From Larimichthys crocea (lineage: Eukaryota > Chordata > Actinopteri > Sciaenidae), in the NCBI RefSeq assembly GCF_000972845.2, contig NC_040012.1, forward strand, positions 14,202,897 through 14,266,896: 64,000 bases of DNA, in the 5' to 3' direction. Both the position numbers and the translations under genes were made by a program. This document shows, piece after piece, positions 1-10,896 of the stretch. Each line of letters opens with the position of its first letter. Position 1 is the stretch's first letter. The notes under the pieces were generated by a model that was given only the letters and a program-made list of their open reading frames with translations, did no database searches and was not told where the DNA came from.

Positions 1-162
1 CTCCTCCCTCTCCTCTCTCTCATCCTCTCTCCTCTCTCATCTCCGTCTCCCCTCTCCTCTCGCTCCTCTCTCCATCCATCTACTCCTCTCCTTCTCACTC
101 CTCCTGAGAGGAGAGAGGAGGAGAGGAGAGAGGAGAGAGGAGAGAGGAGAGAGGAGAGAAGT
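1..162. repeat. polypyrimidine then polypurine low-complexity tract
   Basis: About 110 bases rich in CTC/CTCT are followed from about position 112 by GAGAGAGG-type purine repeats on the same strand. The two halves are roughly complementary, so the tract could fold on itself. The open frame reading through it on the minus strand has no protein-like composition and is not a gene. Confidence 0.85.
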
Positions 163-449
163 GGTGAATTGTGTTAGTATTTTGATAAAACCAGCCTTGT
201 TTGCAAAATTGTGTTTAAACAAATGGAAAAAACTGTAAAAAAAACTGTAAAAAAAAACGTACAGCAATAAAAAGCATCCAAACTGGCACTGAATGTGCAC
301 AGGAGGAGTCTGCAGCAGTAGAGTGAAACCACTCACAACATCACTGGTACCCATCTACTGAGTATCAGTGATGTTACAGTTTTTTCCATTTGCTTAAACA
401 CAATTTTGCAAACTAGGCTGGTTTTATCAAAACACTGACACAATTCACC
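163..449. mobile_element. MITE-like element with 76-bp inverted repeats
   Basis: Positions 163-238 and 374-449 are imperfect reverse complements of each other over about 76 bp. A smaller 10-bp inverted pair, 337-346 and 366-375, sits inside. There is no transposase reading frame. This is the architecture of a short non-autonomous DNA transposon. No clear target-site duplication was seen, so the family is not assigned. Confidence 0.6.
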
Positions 450-1410
450 AAAGCACACACCCAAACTGCAGAACACCTCATATATCCACAAAATGAAGCA
501 CTGCAACCAAAATCAAACTGTTGCACCAGATGGCACACTCTTCATTCGTATTCGTAGATTTTTGTCTAACCAGCTACACACTGTTGGGCACAATGAAAAA
601 CACTCTCATCTTTAGTTTGCTTTGCCATAATACTAACATATTTCAAACTGTGGAGGATTCTTCAGATTGTTCACATGCACAGAAATATTTGGAGATACAC
701 ACACGTGCTATTGAAATATTTATTTATTTATTTTTCACCAAACAAGTCAGTGCAACATATGCACAGCAGATATATTTACATTGGAGTGAACTAAAATATG
801 CTCACAGAGCAGTGAGCTGAAAAAATAAATAAATAAAGAGGAAAGCAAAATAATTTGACAACACTGCTCTACCCCGACCTCTCATTCAAACCCTCCCTCT
901 TCCTCTTCCTCTCTCAGCAATGTCTTCCAAGATGCTCACCTCTGGTCTTTTATTGCTTCCTGATTGAAGTGTTAACGATTACATAACACCTGTTTGGCCA
1001 GGTGGCACATGTTATGGCCAATGAGCTCATGTAGAGTCATTTTATTTTATGGCGTGTTTTGAAATTGCAAACATGTGACTTTATGTCAGATTGTTGTGTC
1101 TTATGCAGAGAAGTGCGTTCAGTACATTTAAAAAGTCACTTTGAATTGCAAAATGTGTGTGAAGCAGAAAATGTGTTTAAAGTTTTGGAGATTTGAGGTT
1201 TTGCTCCCTGTGTGTCACTTTAAATATTTGTGCTATCCATGTCATTTCAGTGTGTCAGCAACTGGAACAAACTGTAATGAGATACCTGAGCAGAGTTCAA
1301 ACAATATTTAAAGATAACACACAGCCCAGAATCACTGTTCACCCTGCTGCCAGCTGACCAGCGATACAGGAGTATCCACTGCTGTGCCACCAGATTACAG
1401 AGCAGTAAAA

Positions 1411-1452
<42 letters not shown>

Positions 1453-2458
1453 CCTGTGTTGTGAAATGACAATAAAAGGACCTTGATACTCGTAATGAGA
1501 CACTAATATAGAAACCGATAATAACACAAATCTATTTCTTTGGCAGAAAGAAGTTCCAATGAAATAAAAGTTTTCTGTAGATTGTCCACAGCAGAGGTTC
1601 AAAGAGGAGCTCCACATTACATCAATGTCTGTGCCGTTCACACAGAATGAAAAAATGACGTTTGCATGAATTTAAAGATGGACAGCCTCCATAAACGTCC
1701 TTTAAGCATTTTACAATAAATGAGCCGCTGGTTGGAAACGTCAACAGAGAAACGTTACAGATGAGAAATATGTTTATATACACGACTCATAGAAAGTTCG
1801 GGATATTCGACTTTTGGGTGAAATTCATGGAAAAAGTCAAAGGTTCATGCGACAGTGATATTACATCATGAAAGCAGGACAGCCAATCAGCTCACTGCTA
1901 ACTTCCCTCTATGTACTTCCTGTTTAAACACTGTTTGTCAGAGAGCAGCATGTTCTGCAACACATACTGGACAGTTGGACGTTAAAAAGTTCAGAGAAGG
2001 TCAAATAATAACAGACTGGAACACACATGCATGCTTCACTTTGACAGTCAGTGTATTCTCTGTACTGTCTCTCAAACACTAAATCCTTTAGAAGGTTTTA
2101 GATGTTGCATAATTCACAGTTACTGGTTTTATTGAACTGTTATTTATACATGTGGGCATAGTGTTAAATTGGACATCTTATAAGTGTACAGTGTTGGGAT
2201 GTTACTATCCAACCTCTGTAGTGTTCACATGTTTTTCACTCACTATCTCGCTGTAACAAACAGGGATTAAGAAAGTGTTTCTGACTCTGATTCTGAAATT
2301 AAGTTGAAGACCTGGAAAGGTCAGAGTGTGTTTCACGTTGACGTTTGTGACGTGTGTTGATGAACGGCCACGTTGCCCTGTGTTCTTCTTCAGGGCTTTA
2401 AATAATGCATCAGTGGAAAGCACCTTGAACAGCTGATATCAAAAATGCTGAGATCTTT
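450..2458. other. no recognisable gene; upstream flank of the GTPase
   Basis: Only short open frames without family resemblance are present, including a 99-residue frame at 521-820. A (TG)n microsatellite lies at about 1413-1449. From about 942 onward the sequence recurs from about 11960, so the duplicated block starts inside this flank. Confidence 0.6.
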
Positions 2459-2469
2459 GTTTCACTTTC
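2459..2469. promoter_or_regulatory. ISRE-like element upstream of the GTPase
   Basis: GTTTCACTTTC fits the interferon-stimulated response element core GTTTCNNTTTC. It lies about 250 bp upstream of the TATA box at 2718. The second copy (about 13540) reads a poorer version. One short match to a degenerate motif is suggestive only; interferon control of the gene is an inference. Confidence 0.35.
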
Positions 2470-2626
2470 AGGTTTCCGCTGTTAAATCAGCTGTTTTTAT
2501 ACCGATGATTTTATTGGAATATAAATATGATCAAAGTTCAGAAACATGTTGACTAACATGATTATAATGAGTTAGTTTATCTGCTTCATCTGTCTCCCTG
2601 ACCGCCTGCTGATCCATCCCCAAATC

Positions 2627-2628
<2 letters not shown>

Positions 2629-2709
<81 letters not shown>
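2629..2709. repeat. (TG)n microsatellite abutting the GTPase promoter
   Basis: About 40 uninterrupted TG dinucleotides end 8 bp before the TATA box. The matching tract in the second copy (13703-13780) is broken up by single-base differences. Confidence 0.95.
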
Positions 2710-2712
<3 letters not shown>

Positions 2713-2717
2713 CGCAC

Positions 2718-2724
2718 TATAAAA
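2718..2724 (+). promoter_or_regulatory. TATA box of the GTPase gene
   Basis: TATAAAA lies about 60 bp before a clean splice donor (GTGAGT at 2783). Transcription would start near 2748. The second copy reads a weaker TATAAAC near 13786. Confidence 0.6.
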
Positions 2725-2747
2725 GCAGCTGCACAGTAAAGTGAAGC

Positions 2748-3836
2748 TGAACTCGTCCTCCATCCTGATCACAAACTGAGCGGTGAGTAGCTGAACACAC
2801 ACGACTTCATGCAAACGTATGTTTTTGTAGTTTAATGATATTTTTTGGAATATTTATTTACATCCTGTCATATCTACATCAGACAGTGTGAATTAAAGCG
2901 AGTAGATCTATTGTGTCATAATTCCATAATAATAATAATTGAACTGGAGCATTAATATTTACAGTATTTTAAAAAATGTTTCCTTTTGTTTGTCGACGAT
3001 CATCAGTGCTTCATTTTGCTGTAACGCTAAAGATTTCTCCTCCTGCAGCAGCTGGACTAGCAGTAAGTAAAACATTCAAATGACTGTATGATTATAACGA
3101 GACATATTTGGAAGACTGTCAGCTATGTTTCAATTTTCAGGGTCTCAAAGAGAAGAAATAAAAATGACTTGTTGTCACTCTGGTTACTGTCGATCTCTGA
3201 TGACGATGGCGAATGGCTGTTAACTCTGTTTTAAAGTCAGTCGTGGGAACATTTGATGAAAGAAACAAATGAATAAAGTCCTGTCTTGTTTTTTACATGA
3301 AGGAGCGTCAGACTTCACCCCCTCCGTGTATTCACAGATGACTTGAGGTAAAAGATACATGGGTTAATGATTTATTCATATTTATGATCCTAACAACGAT
3401 TATAAAGACAGATGAGGTTTTAAAGTGTAATTACTGTATCATAAACACAATTTGTTCTGATTTTGTTTCAGGAGTTCTGGAGATTTAAAGCCAACAGGTT
3501 TGTAGTAACTCACCTCCAGCAGCTTCACAGCAAAATCATCCCGTCTGATTCAAACTTTTCATTTTCACACTGGCTGCCATCAACATGACCTGAGGCTCTC
3601 TAACAGGATGTTTGAGGAGTGATAACACGAGGTGGCACACTGTCACTGTGGCTTCAACTATTAGTTGAGTTCTGTTGTTTTCTATTTGAATATTTGCAGA
3701 TTCAGACCAGGAGGACAACAGAAGCAACCGTCACCAGCCAGACGGATGAACTGAGACCACAAAGACTCTGTTTTCTTTCTGTGAACAGCTGATTATTACT
3801 TTAATACTAGTGACATAATAACCTTCCTCCACAACA
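2748..3836 (+). other. probable multi-exon 5' untranslated region of the GTPase gene
   Basis: Several short segments are flanked by good splice signals. A first exon of about 2748-2782 is followed by GTGAGT. A possible 14-bp exon lies at 3049-3062 (CAG before, GTAAGT after). Others are about 3338-3347, 3472-3497 (followed by GTTTGT), and an acceptor TTTGCAG whose exon starts at 3700 and runs into the start codon at 3837. None contributes coding sequence in frame. The order is plausible for a gene with its whole CDS in the last exon, but the small exons are guesses until RNA data are seen. Confidence 0.4.
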
Positions 3837-5585
3837 ATGCAATCCAGATTTCTGGCAGGTTTGAATTCAGCTTTACCATCGAATCAACGAGTTGCTGATG
3901 CAAGCAAACTGCTGGAGCGCACAGGTCCTCCCTGCATTCATAAAGTCTGCTTGAAAAAAGATGAGATCAATGTCGCTGGGTGCAGGCGTTTCATTTACGG
4001 GGCAGAGTCCAGTAAACGTAACCGAACCATCGTTGTTCTCGGTGCAGCTGGTGCTGGAAAGTCAACTCTGTTAAACGGGATGATGAATTTCATTCTGGGT
4101 GTCGAATGGGAGGATTCATTTCGGTATAAGTTAGTTGACGAGCGTCAGACAAACTCACAGGCTCACAGCCAGACTTCTGCAGTCACTGTGTACAAAATCA
4201 ACCACCAGGATGGTTTTAAAATAGATCACTCACTGACCATTGTTGACACTCCAGGTTTTGGAGATACAAGAGGCATTAAAAGAGACAGGGAGATCACAGA
4301 ACATCTGCGTAATCTTTTCTGTGCTCAGCACGGTCTCAGAGAAATAGACGCTGTGTGTTTTGTAGCTCAGGCTGCTTTAGCACGACTCACACCAACACAT
4401 AAATCTGTGTTTGACTCGGTGCTCTCCATCTTTGGTAAAGATGTGGCAGAAAACATCAGGGTTATGGTGACGTTTGCAGACGGTCAACGTCCACCAGTTC
4501 TAGAGGCCATCAATGCTTCAGGTGTCCCATGTCCTAAAACAGAAGACGGACTGCCAGTTCACTTCAAATTCAATAATTCAGCCTTGTTTGCAGACAACAA
4601 ATCATCTGCAGCAGGCAGCATGAGTGAGGATGATGAAGATGGAGGCTTTGATCAGATGTTTTGGGACATGGGGACAAAAAGCATGGAGACGTTCTTCGAC
4701 GCTCTGAATCTCATGGAAACCAAAAGTTTGACGATGGCAGAGAGCCTCGTGGAAAGAGAGCACCTCGACAGTCTAGCTGAGAATTTGGAGAAGCAGGTTG
4801 AACTCGGGATCGCGAAGCTCAGGGAGATAAAACAGACGAAAGAAAAACTGAAAGAGCACGAGGCAGAGATGAGCAACAATGAGAAGTTTGAGTTTGAAAC
4901 CAGTGTCAAAAAGTCCGTTCAAGAAGATGTTTCTGGTTCTGAAAATTACCTCAACGTCTGTCGACGGTGCCATGTCACCTGTCACGGTCCCTGTAGAATA
5001 CCCAATGATGGACATAAAATACAGTGTTGGGTAATAGGACCAACTGGACGCTGTACTCAGTGTCCAGGCAAATGTTACTTTGATGAACATTTTAGTCAGA
5101 AGTACAGGTGGGACAGTAAGGAGGTGAAGAACATCCGCACAGTGAGCGAGCATGAAAAAGACCGTGTGAGGAAACGTCTTCAGGCGCTGATTGAAAAACG
5201 TATTTCTGAGTACAAACATGTGCAGGCGGAAGTCCAGACACTGACAGCCAGCTATGCTGAGTGTTTCTACAGACCTAAAGAGACAGCACTGACGCCACAT
5301 CGCTCGACTCTCCAGTACATCGACATGCTTATTGAGGCCGAGAAGTCTGAGGCCAAGCTAGGCTGGAAGCCGCGATTCTGGTCCCTGAAAACCACGAGAG
5401 ACAAGGCCGAGTACATGACTAGAGAGGAGGGGGAAGTCATCGGCTTCCAGTGTTGCAATCAAGGCCAGAGAAAGAGCAAGGCCAGAGACGACGACAACCA
5501 TGAGACTGATACCAAGAGACCGAGACTAGAACAAGACCAGCAGACACCAGGGACAACCAAGACAACACCGAGATGGACACGTTAA
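3837..5585 (+). CDS. AIG1/septin-like P-loop GTPase with Cys/His-rich domain
   Basis: The CDS encodes 582 residues in a single exon. The G domain has a P-loop GAAGAGKST at residues 69-77, a switch II/G3 motif DTPGFGDT at 137-144, and a possible G4 equivalent TFAD at 212-215. This is the layout of the septin/AIG1 (GIMAP-type) branch of P-loop GTPases. An acidic stretch lies near 263-268 and a charged, coiled-coil-like segment at about 300-350. A Cys/His cluster follows (C375, C378, C382, H383, C386, C397, C406, C409, C413, H418) that looks metal-binding. The C-terminal 60 residues are basic and polar. I do not know a characterised mammalian protein with this combination; uncharacterised teleost proteins of this shape exist as a large family. 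A role in innate immunity is inferred from the G-domain type and the ISRE-like site only. A damaged copy lies at 14891-16631. Confidence 0.85.
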   Translation: MQSRFLAGLNSALPSNQRVADASKLLERTGPPCIHKVCLKKDEINVAGCRRFIYGAESSKRNRTIVVLGAAGAGKSTLLNGMMNFILGVEWEDSFRYKLVDERQTNSQAHSQTSAVTVYKINHQDGFKIDHSLTIVDTPGFGDTRGIKRDREITEHLRNLFCAQHGLREIDAVCFVAQAALARLTPTHKSVFDSVLSIFGKDVAENIRVMVTFADGQRPPVLEAINASGVPCPKTEDGLPVHFKFNNSALFADNKSSAAGSMSEDDEDGGFDQMFWDMGTKSMETFFDALNLMETKSLTMAESLVEREHLDSLAENLEKQVELGIAKLREIKQTKEKLKEHEAEMSNNEKFEFETSVKKSVQEDVSGSENYLNVCRRCHVTCHGPCRIPNDGHKIQCWVIGPTGRCTQCPGKCYFDEHFSQKYRWDSKEVKNIRTVSEHEKDRVRKRLQALIEKRISEYKHVQAEVQTLTASYAECFYRPKETALTPHRSTLQYIDMLIEAEKSEAKLGWKPRFWSLKTTRDKAEYMTREEGEVIGFQCCNQGQRKSKARDDDNHETDTKRPRLEQDQQTPGTTKTTPRWTR

Positions 5586-5891
5586 TGCCGAGACGAGTTA
5601 GAGAAGATAGAAGGAGAGACCAAGACTGAGACCAACAAAAACCAAGACAGTGAGCTTCTATTAACCCAGATTAAGACCAGTTAGTTTCTGACTCCAACAA
5701 TGAGCAGGACTGCTACGTATTAAGACTCCCTGAGATGTTGTGACCGTGAGCCTGAGGGCCGTTTATATATTTGATGTTATATAATTCATCATAATAACTA
5801 TGACTGTTATTATGAGATTGACCCAGTTTACATTGTTTGAGTAAACAATAAGTTGACGTGTGCTGCATTTTATTTTATTGTGCTGAGTTTG

Positions 5892-5897
5892 AATAAA
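5892..5897 (+). promoter_or_regulatory. polyadenylation signal of the GTPase gene
   Basis: AATAAA lies about 310 bp after the stop codon and is the first canonical signal downstream. It is conserved in the second copy near 16936. Confidence 0.5.
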
Positions 5898-7256
5898 GTG
5901 GCTTTGAGCTGAATTATGGAAAAATGTTTGATATGAATAATAAATAAAAATGTGAGTTTTTCTTTGCTGCCTGTGGTTTGTCCTCGTGTGTCCGTGTGTC
6001 TTAGTGCTTTGAAATAATAATAATATCTGTATATCATTAACTGTATATAGTATTTATCACTATTTGAAGCTCTATTTCTTTTTTCTTTTTTTTAACTTTT
6101 ATATAGTTTTCTATTTGTAAAGATTTCAGCACAGGTTTCATTTCCTCTTAGTATTTAACAGGTTTCATTTAAATGCAGATTCAGTTCATGTGTTAACTTC
6201 AACACGTTTTCTGTGGCATAGGTTCATCTGCATGCTTACTGTGTGTTTTTTACCCTCTGGTTATCTTAGTGTTTTGTCACTACACTGTAAAAATGTTTGA
6301 TCGTATCCACCTCGTTTATTCAAACAGTGGAGGTGTAATCACGAGCACTGGTGTTTCAATCCATCTCCACAGGGTGGCAGCACAACATCGGCTCTGATGA
6401 CGAGACCAAATTATGAAGCTGAAAAATCAACATCAAGAGAATCCCCCATTAAACAAAAGTACAAAATAAACTGATGCTTTGAGGGTCACTAATTCTTTTT
6501 CTAATTTTAGATTTTAGTTTTGAATTTGGCATCAATCGTCAAACTACTTGTAAACTCAATATAACGATGCATACTGTTTCTGTCAGAGATGATTTGATGT
6601 TGAACCTCTTCATCTCTGAGCAGAGTCTGTGATGAGTTCAGCATTTCCAGGGAAACATTTTTGGTATTTGAACATGTTGAATTTAATGACACTAAATATT
6701 GGTACAAAGAATGACGTTCACTTCACCTCAAACACACAAACACACGCACTGATATACAACATTTACAACATTCACAACATTTTACGAAATTTTACAAAAC
6801 ATGGAAGCACGTCAGCGCCGTGAAAAAAAACACAAAGACTCGTGTCAAATGTCGCAGAAAAAACATTTTTAATAAATAATGTAAACAGATGTTCATTTGA
6901 AAATTACATTTATAAAAACTCCAAAACTCAAGTTACCTGCAATGTATAAAAAAAGGATGAACATGTCTTTGTTCTTCATTCAAGCTGGATCGCCCCCTGG
7001 TGGCTGGCTGCAGTATGTGTTAGTTGGTGGTGTGTGCGTTACGTACTTCTCCGGGTCAGAAGATTCACAGTGTGAGGAGAAGCTGAGGTCATCACTCGTT
7101 TGTCCTCTGCAGCTTTGTCACCTGACTGAGAACAGACGTTTCTAACGAGCCTCCTAAAGATCAGCTGACGTTCATTAAACCAGGGATCAGCAGAGGTTTA
7201 TCAAAGCAGGTCAAATCAAACCCTGAACTCAACAGCAGCATCTCAGAACATGAAGG
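5898..7256. other. intergenic region and probable 3' UTR of the receptor gene
   Basis: No coding frame is credible here. The part nearest 7256 should be the 3' untranslated region of the minus-strand receptor. On the minus strand an A/T-rich stretch with AATAAA-like words near 6860-6880 could be its polyadenylation region. Confidence 0.45.
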
Positions 7257-8525
7257 TCAGTCGGCGCTCGGCACCACGTGGATCGCCTCACAAAGCTCCG
7301 CCTCCTCAGGGCTCATCGGGGTGGAAAAGTCCCAATCAGGTTTCTGCAACACGGACGGATTTCTTCTTTATTAACATGACAAATGAAAATCATCTCACAT
7401 TTTAAAGAGTTTGAGTGACATTTGATGTTTCGTAAGTGTTGGGTCAAACTCAGTTAAAAAGTTTAAAGGGTTATTAGGCTGCACGGGTTGGACCAGGGTC
7501 AGTGAGCTAACGTAACTTTCTTACTCATGGTGATCTGGTATTTTGACATTTATTCATCAAGGCAGAGACTGACCAGCGAGTGGGGCAGCGGCTCTTTGTG
7601 GAAATACGTTTGACAGGCGTCTGGACGGCAGTGAATGAAGGACCAGAACACAGAGAACAGGAGAGCTGCCACGAAGATCACAGTCACAGTCACGGTGGTC
7701 GGCTTCTTCCACGCAGCGTCTGGACCTGGAGAGGAATAATTCCGAACAAGCTGGATCAGAAGACGTGAAGAACATGGAACGATGAGCACGTCTGTGGCTG
7801 CAGGCCACCTGTACCTGTGATGGGCACACACTGGGTGTCAGTGCTGCTGCTGTGCAGGTTGGAGCCCATGACGGTCTGAGCCGTGACGCAGTACACCGCT
7901 CCCTCCTGCAGGGCGTCCAGGTGGAACAGCTTCTGCTCAGCTGGCATCGGGTACACGGCGGCCTGAGAGGGAGGAAACACAACATGTTGGAACCTTTCTC
8001 TGATAGAGAGCTGATGCAGAGCCAGAAGCTTCTGGCCTGAGGAATCGGAGCCTCCGGTTCACAATGTTCTTGGGTTTGCGTGCTGCAGGTTCTTGTTCTT
8101 GTTTGATTAGTTTGTTGCAAACAGCTGACGGCTTTCTGAATAACCACGACAATGAACAGGATGAAAACTAAAACCACCAGAGGAAAGGAACAAAGGGCAC
8201 CTGCAGATCTTCGCCTGTCTTCCACACCGTCACCATGACGACAGCAGTGAGAGGAAGCTCGTCGAACGTCACGTGAAGGGTGTCGCCCACCGCCGTCACC
8301 GCCATCTCGGGCGCCATCAGGACCGCTGCCGGCACAAGATTCACACTCAGTCACTCATTCAAACACACAGAGGCTGTAATGAGATGTGATCTCTAATGCA
8401 TGTCAGCGTGATGAAGGCCTGAGTTATTGTCTGTCTGTCTCTCTGTCTGTCTGTCTGTCTGTCTGCCTGCCTGCCTGCCTGTCTGTCTGCCTGTCTGCCT
8501 GCCTTTGTGCCTGCCTGTCTCTCTC

Positions 8526-8556
<31 letters not shown>

Positions 8557-10451
8557 GCCTGTGTGTGTGTGTGTCTGTCTGCCTGCCTGTCTGTCTGTCT
8601 GTCTGTCTGTCTGTGTCTGCCTGCCTGTCTGCCTGCCTGTCTGTCTGTCTGTCTCTGTCTGCCTGTCTATCTGCCTGTCTGTCTGTCTGTCTGCCTGTCT
8701 GTCTGTCTGCCTGCCTGTCTGTCTGTGTCTGTCTGTCTGTCTGTCTGTGTGTGTCTGTCTGTCTGCCTGTCTGTCTGTCAGTGTCTTACTGTCTCTGCGG
8801 TTGAACGGTGCGCTGAGTTCGGTCCAGGCCGACCTCTGAGACTCGCACTGCGCTCTGACGCGCAGGTTGTAGTCGGAGTCGGAGCCCAGGTCAAAGGTCA
8901 GGTCACAGTGAGCGTGAGGAGTCTGCTGACACTCAGGAGCGTCGACCCAGCTGCCGTTCAGGACCGACAGCTCGAACTCCCTGAGGAGCAAAGAGAGAGA
9001 GAGAGAGTCTGATTTCATGCTCGTCTCAGCACAGATGCTGTGCAAACTAAAACTAATTCCATTTAATTCATTAAATTAGCTGAACACCTTGCATACCTGC
9101 ACAAACACACACACACACTCACATCAGAGTGTTTTTGAGTTTACCGACGTTTAAAATGCATTTCAGTGTAAAGAAGTCTGGTGGAGCCTGTTAGGCGACA
9201 TTCATCAGCTACTGCACGAACCAGGACAAATCCACGTTCCACAGAGTTTTTAGTTCGAACCTGCAGAACTTTGTTTACGTTCTAGTCTTTTCAAGAAGAA
9301 TATTTCTGAGCACCGTGCAGCTTCAGTGACAGTGACAGTGTGTCCACATTCATCAGTGTGTTCACACTGTCGCCTGAAGGAGAGGGATCATGGGCAGGGT
9401 GGAGATGGTTCCTGTGAAAACCTCAGTGCACAAAAGCAAGTCGTGTTTTTTATTTGTGGCACTAACGCTACAGAAGAAATGGTGAAATGTTTCCGGAAAG
9501 TTTCCAACGGCTGCTGAACCTGAAGTACACAGAGTACACAGAGTACACAGAGTACACAGCATGTATAGAAGTGTACTTATGTATCCACTTTAAAACAGAC
9601 AGACGCCTGCAGCTCTGTGAGGCCGCATCAGGCACAGTGATGAGATATCTACACCGACACCAACATGCTGATGTTCAACAGGTTCGTTAGCAGGTTCGTT
9701 AGCAGGTTCGTTAGCAGGTTCATCAGCAGGTTCGTTAGCAGCTTTGCTGTTTACCATGTTCAGCTTTGTCTCAGCTCAGCGTGCTAACAGACGCAGTAGC
9801 CTGCAGCTGACTGGAAAGTTTGTCAGTTCAGGTATTTCAAAAGTTCCAGTGATTCAGCAGGAACTTTTGTTAATGAATCAGCCGACGGAACGTTTGAATG
9901 TTCCAGAGAGCGAATCAACAGCTTATTATTAGAACAAGTGTGCCATTCATTTCTTTGTCCTGCAGGTAGGAGCTGCATGTTTCACATATTTAATCCTGCG
10001 ATCATAGTACATTCATTTATTCATAACAACAACATCGTCAAAGGGCTGGAAACAGATCAGACGTCACAGCACTGACAGGAGGAAGCAATCCGACTACACT
10101 CAGTTCAGATTCACAAAAAGAAAAACAACGGAGCGGAAACAGAAAAAGCTTCGAGAGTTCAGCCGGAGTCTGCTGCATGTTTGCTGCCGTGCTTCATGTG
10201 CTCATGTTTGTCCAGAGTTTTATGACAGCAAACCGTCGATAATGACGATAATCTGCAGTTCTATATTTGCATGCATAGTTAAAACAAACAACATGTTAGT
10301 CTGTTTCTGTCTCAGCTACAAGCTCAGTGGTTGGTGCTGAAAACATTTAGTTTCAGGGATTTCCTGAATCAGCTGCTCGACATACAAACAGAATGAAGTG
10401 GTTTGTTTGTTGGGGACTATTTTCAACGGCGGATTAATCCACAGAAAGATG

Positions 10452-10486
<35 letters not shown>

Positions 10487-10622
10487 ACTCACCCCTGGAA
10501 CTGAACAGAGTACAGGACTGCAGCGTCGCAGGACGCCTGCAGGGGGCACCACTTCAGGACGTGTCTCATGCCAACGGACTCCATGGAAACTCTGCTGGGA
10601 GCTGGCAGCATCCACACATCTG
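7257..10622 (-). CDS. il20rb: class II cytokine receptor, IL-20 receptor beta-like; 5' exon missing
   Basis: Six minus-strand exons join in phase: 10493-10622, 8790-8980, 8201-8325, 7815-7962, 7574-7725 and 7257-7343 (stop). With the signal exon found at 21840-21891 in the second copy, the coding length is 885 bp (294 residues). The mature chain opens with LPAPS as IL20RB does. It has two fibronectin III domains, contains VLYSVQFQG, NLRVRAQC and PFNRRDT landmarks, and has one transmembrane helix at about residues 226-246. The cytoplasmic tail is short (about 48 residues), as expected for the short R2-type chain of IL-19/20/24 receptors. In fish such genes are named crfb (crfb16-type). The contig ends at 10886 before the signal-peptide exon, so this copy is 5'-incomplete; its own exons show no break. 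Confidence 0.8.
8411..8785. repeat. (CTGT/CTGC)n tetranucleotide tract in a receptor intron
   Basis: About 375 bp of CTGT with CTGC and TGTG variants. It ends within a few bases of the donor of the receptor exon at 8790-8980. Frames of 110-208 Cys/Leu/Ser-rich codons in it are repeat artefacts. The corresponding stretch in the second copy (about 19454-19770) is shorter and irregular. Confidence 0.95.
9523..9559. repeat. 10-bp tandem repeat (GTACACAGA type)
   Basis: Four near-perfect units of a 10-bp AGTACACAGA-type repeat lie in the long first receptor intron present here. The tract is repeated at about 20505-20539 in the second copy. Confidence 0.85.
9679..9741. repeat. 12-bp tandem repeat (GGTTCGTTAGCA)
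   Basis: About five units of a 12-bp repeat, one unit reading TTCATCAGCAGG. It recurs at about 20661-20723. Confidence 0.9.
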
Positions 10623-10740
10623 CTGACACAATGAGCTCATGTGTTCATGAGGAACCACATGCAGCAGCTACAGCTGCACAGATCTTTACTTACTTACTCT
10701 GAAACTGAAGACACTTAAAGTGACAAACAAACAATCATTA

Positions 10741-10886
10741 TATATGTATATATATATATATATTTAAAAAAACGAAGATGTGCATCGGCAACAATACTAG
10801 ATTTCAAGACGTGATGAGAAATGGTGTGTAACATACTGGCCTCACTAAATTGAAATCAGTTGTTCATTTGTAATCCTATACCTGTA
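10741..10886. other. AT repeat and unique end of contig 1
   Basis: A (TA)n run at 10741-10763 marks where the two long copies stop matching. The following 120 bp up to the N run have no counterpart after 21715. No gene is seen. Confidence 0.7.
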
Positions 10887-10896
10887 NNNNNNNNNN
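10887..10896. other. assembly gap (10 N)
   Basis: Ten N mark a join of unknown real size between contig 1 and contig 2. Confidence 1.

Noticed and set aside
2572..2814. Minus-strand frame of THTHTH repeats
   Set aside because: (TG)n microsatellite; similar frames at 1339-1641, 10316-10615, 12178-12583, 13613-13882 and 38380-38634 were rejected alike.
4773..5300. 175-codon minus-strand frame
   Set aside because: Shadow of the GTPase coding sequence on the other strand.
8386..9012. Cys/Leu/Ser-rich frames of 110-208 codons
   Set aside because: Read-through of the CTGT tract in a receptor intron, opposite in strand to the gene.
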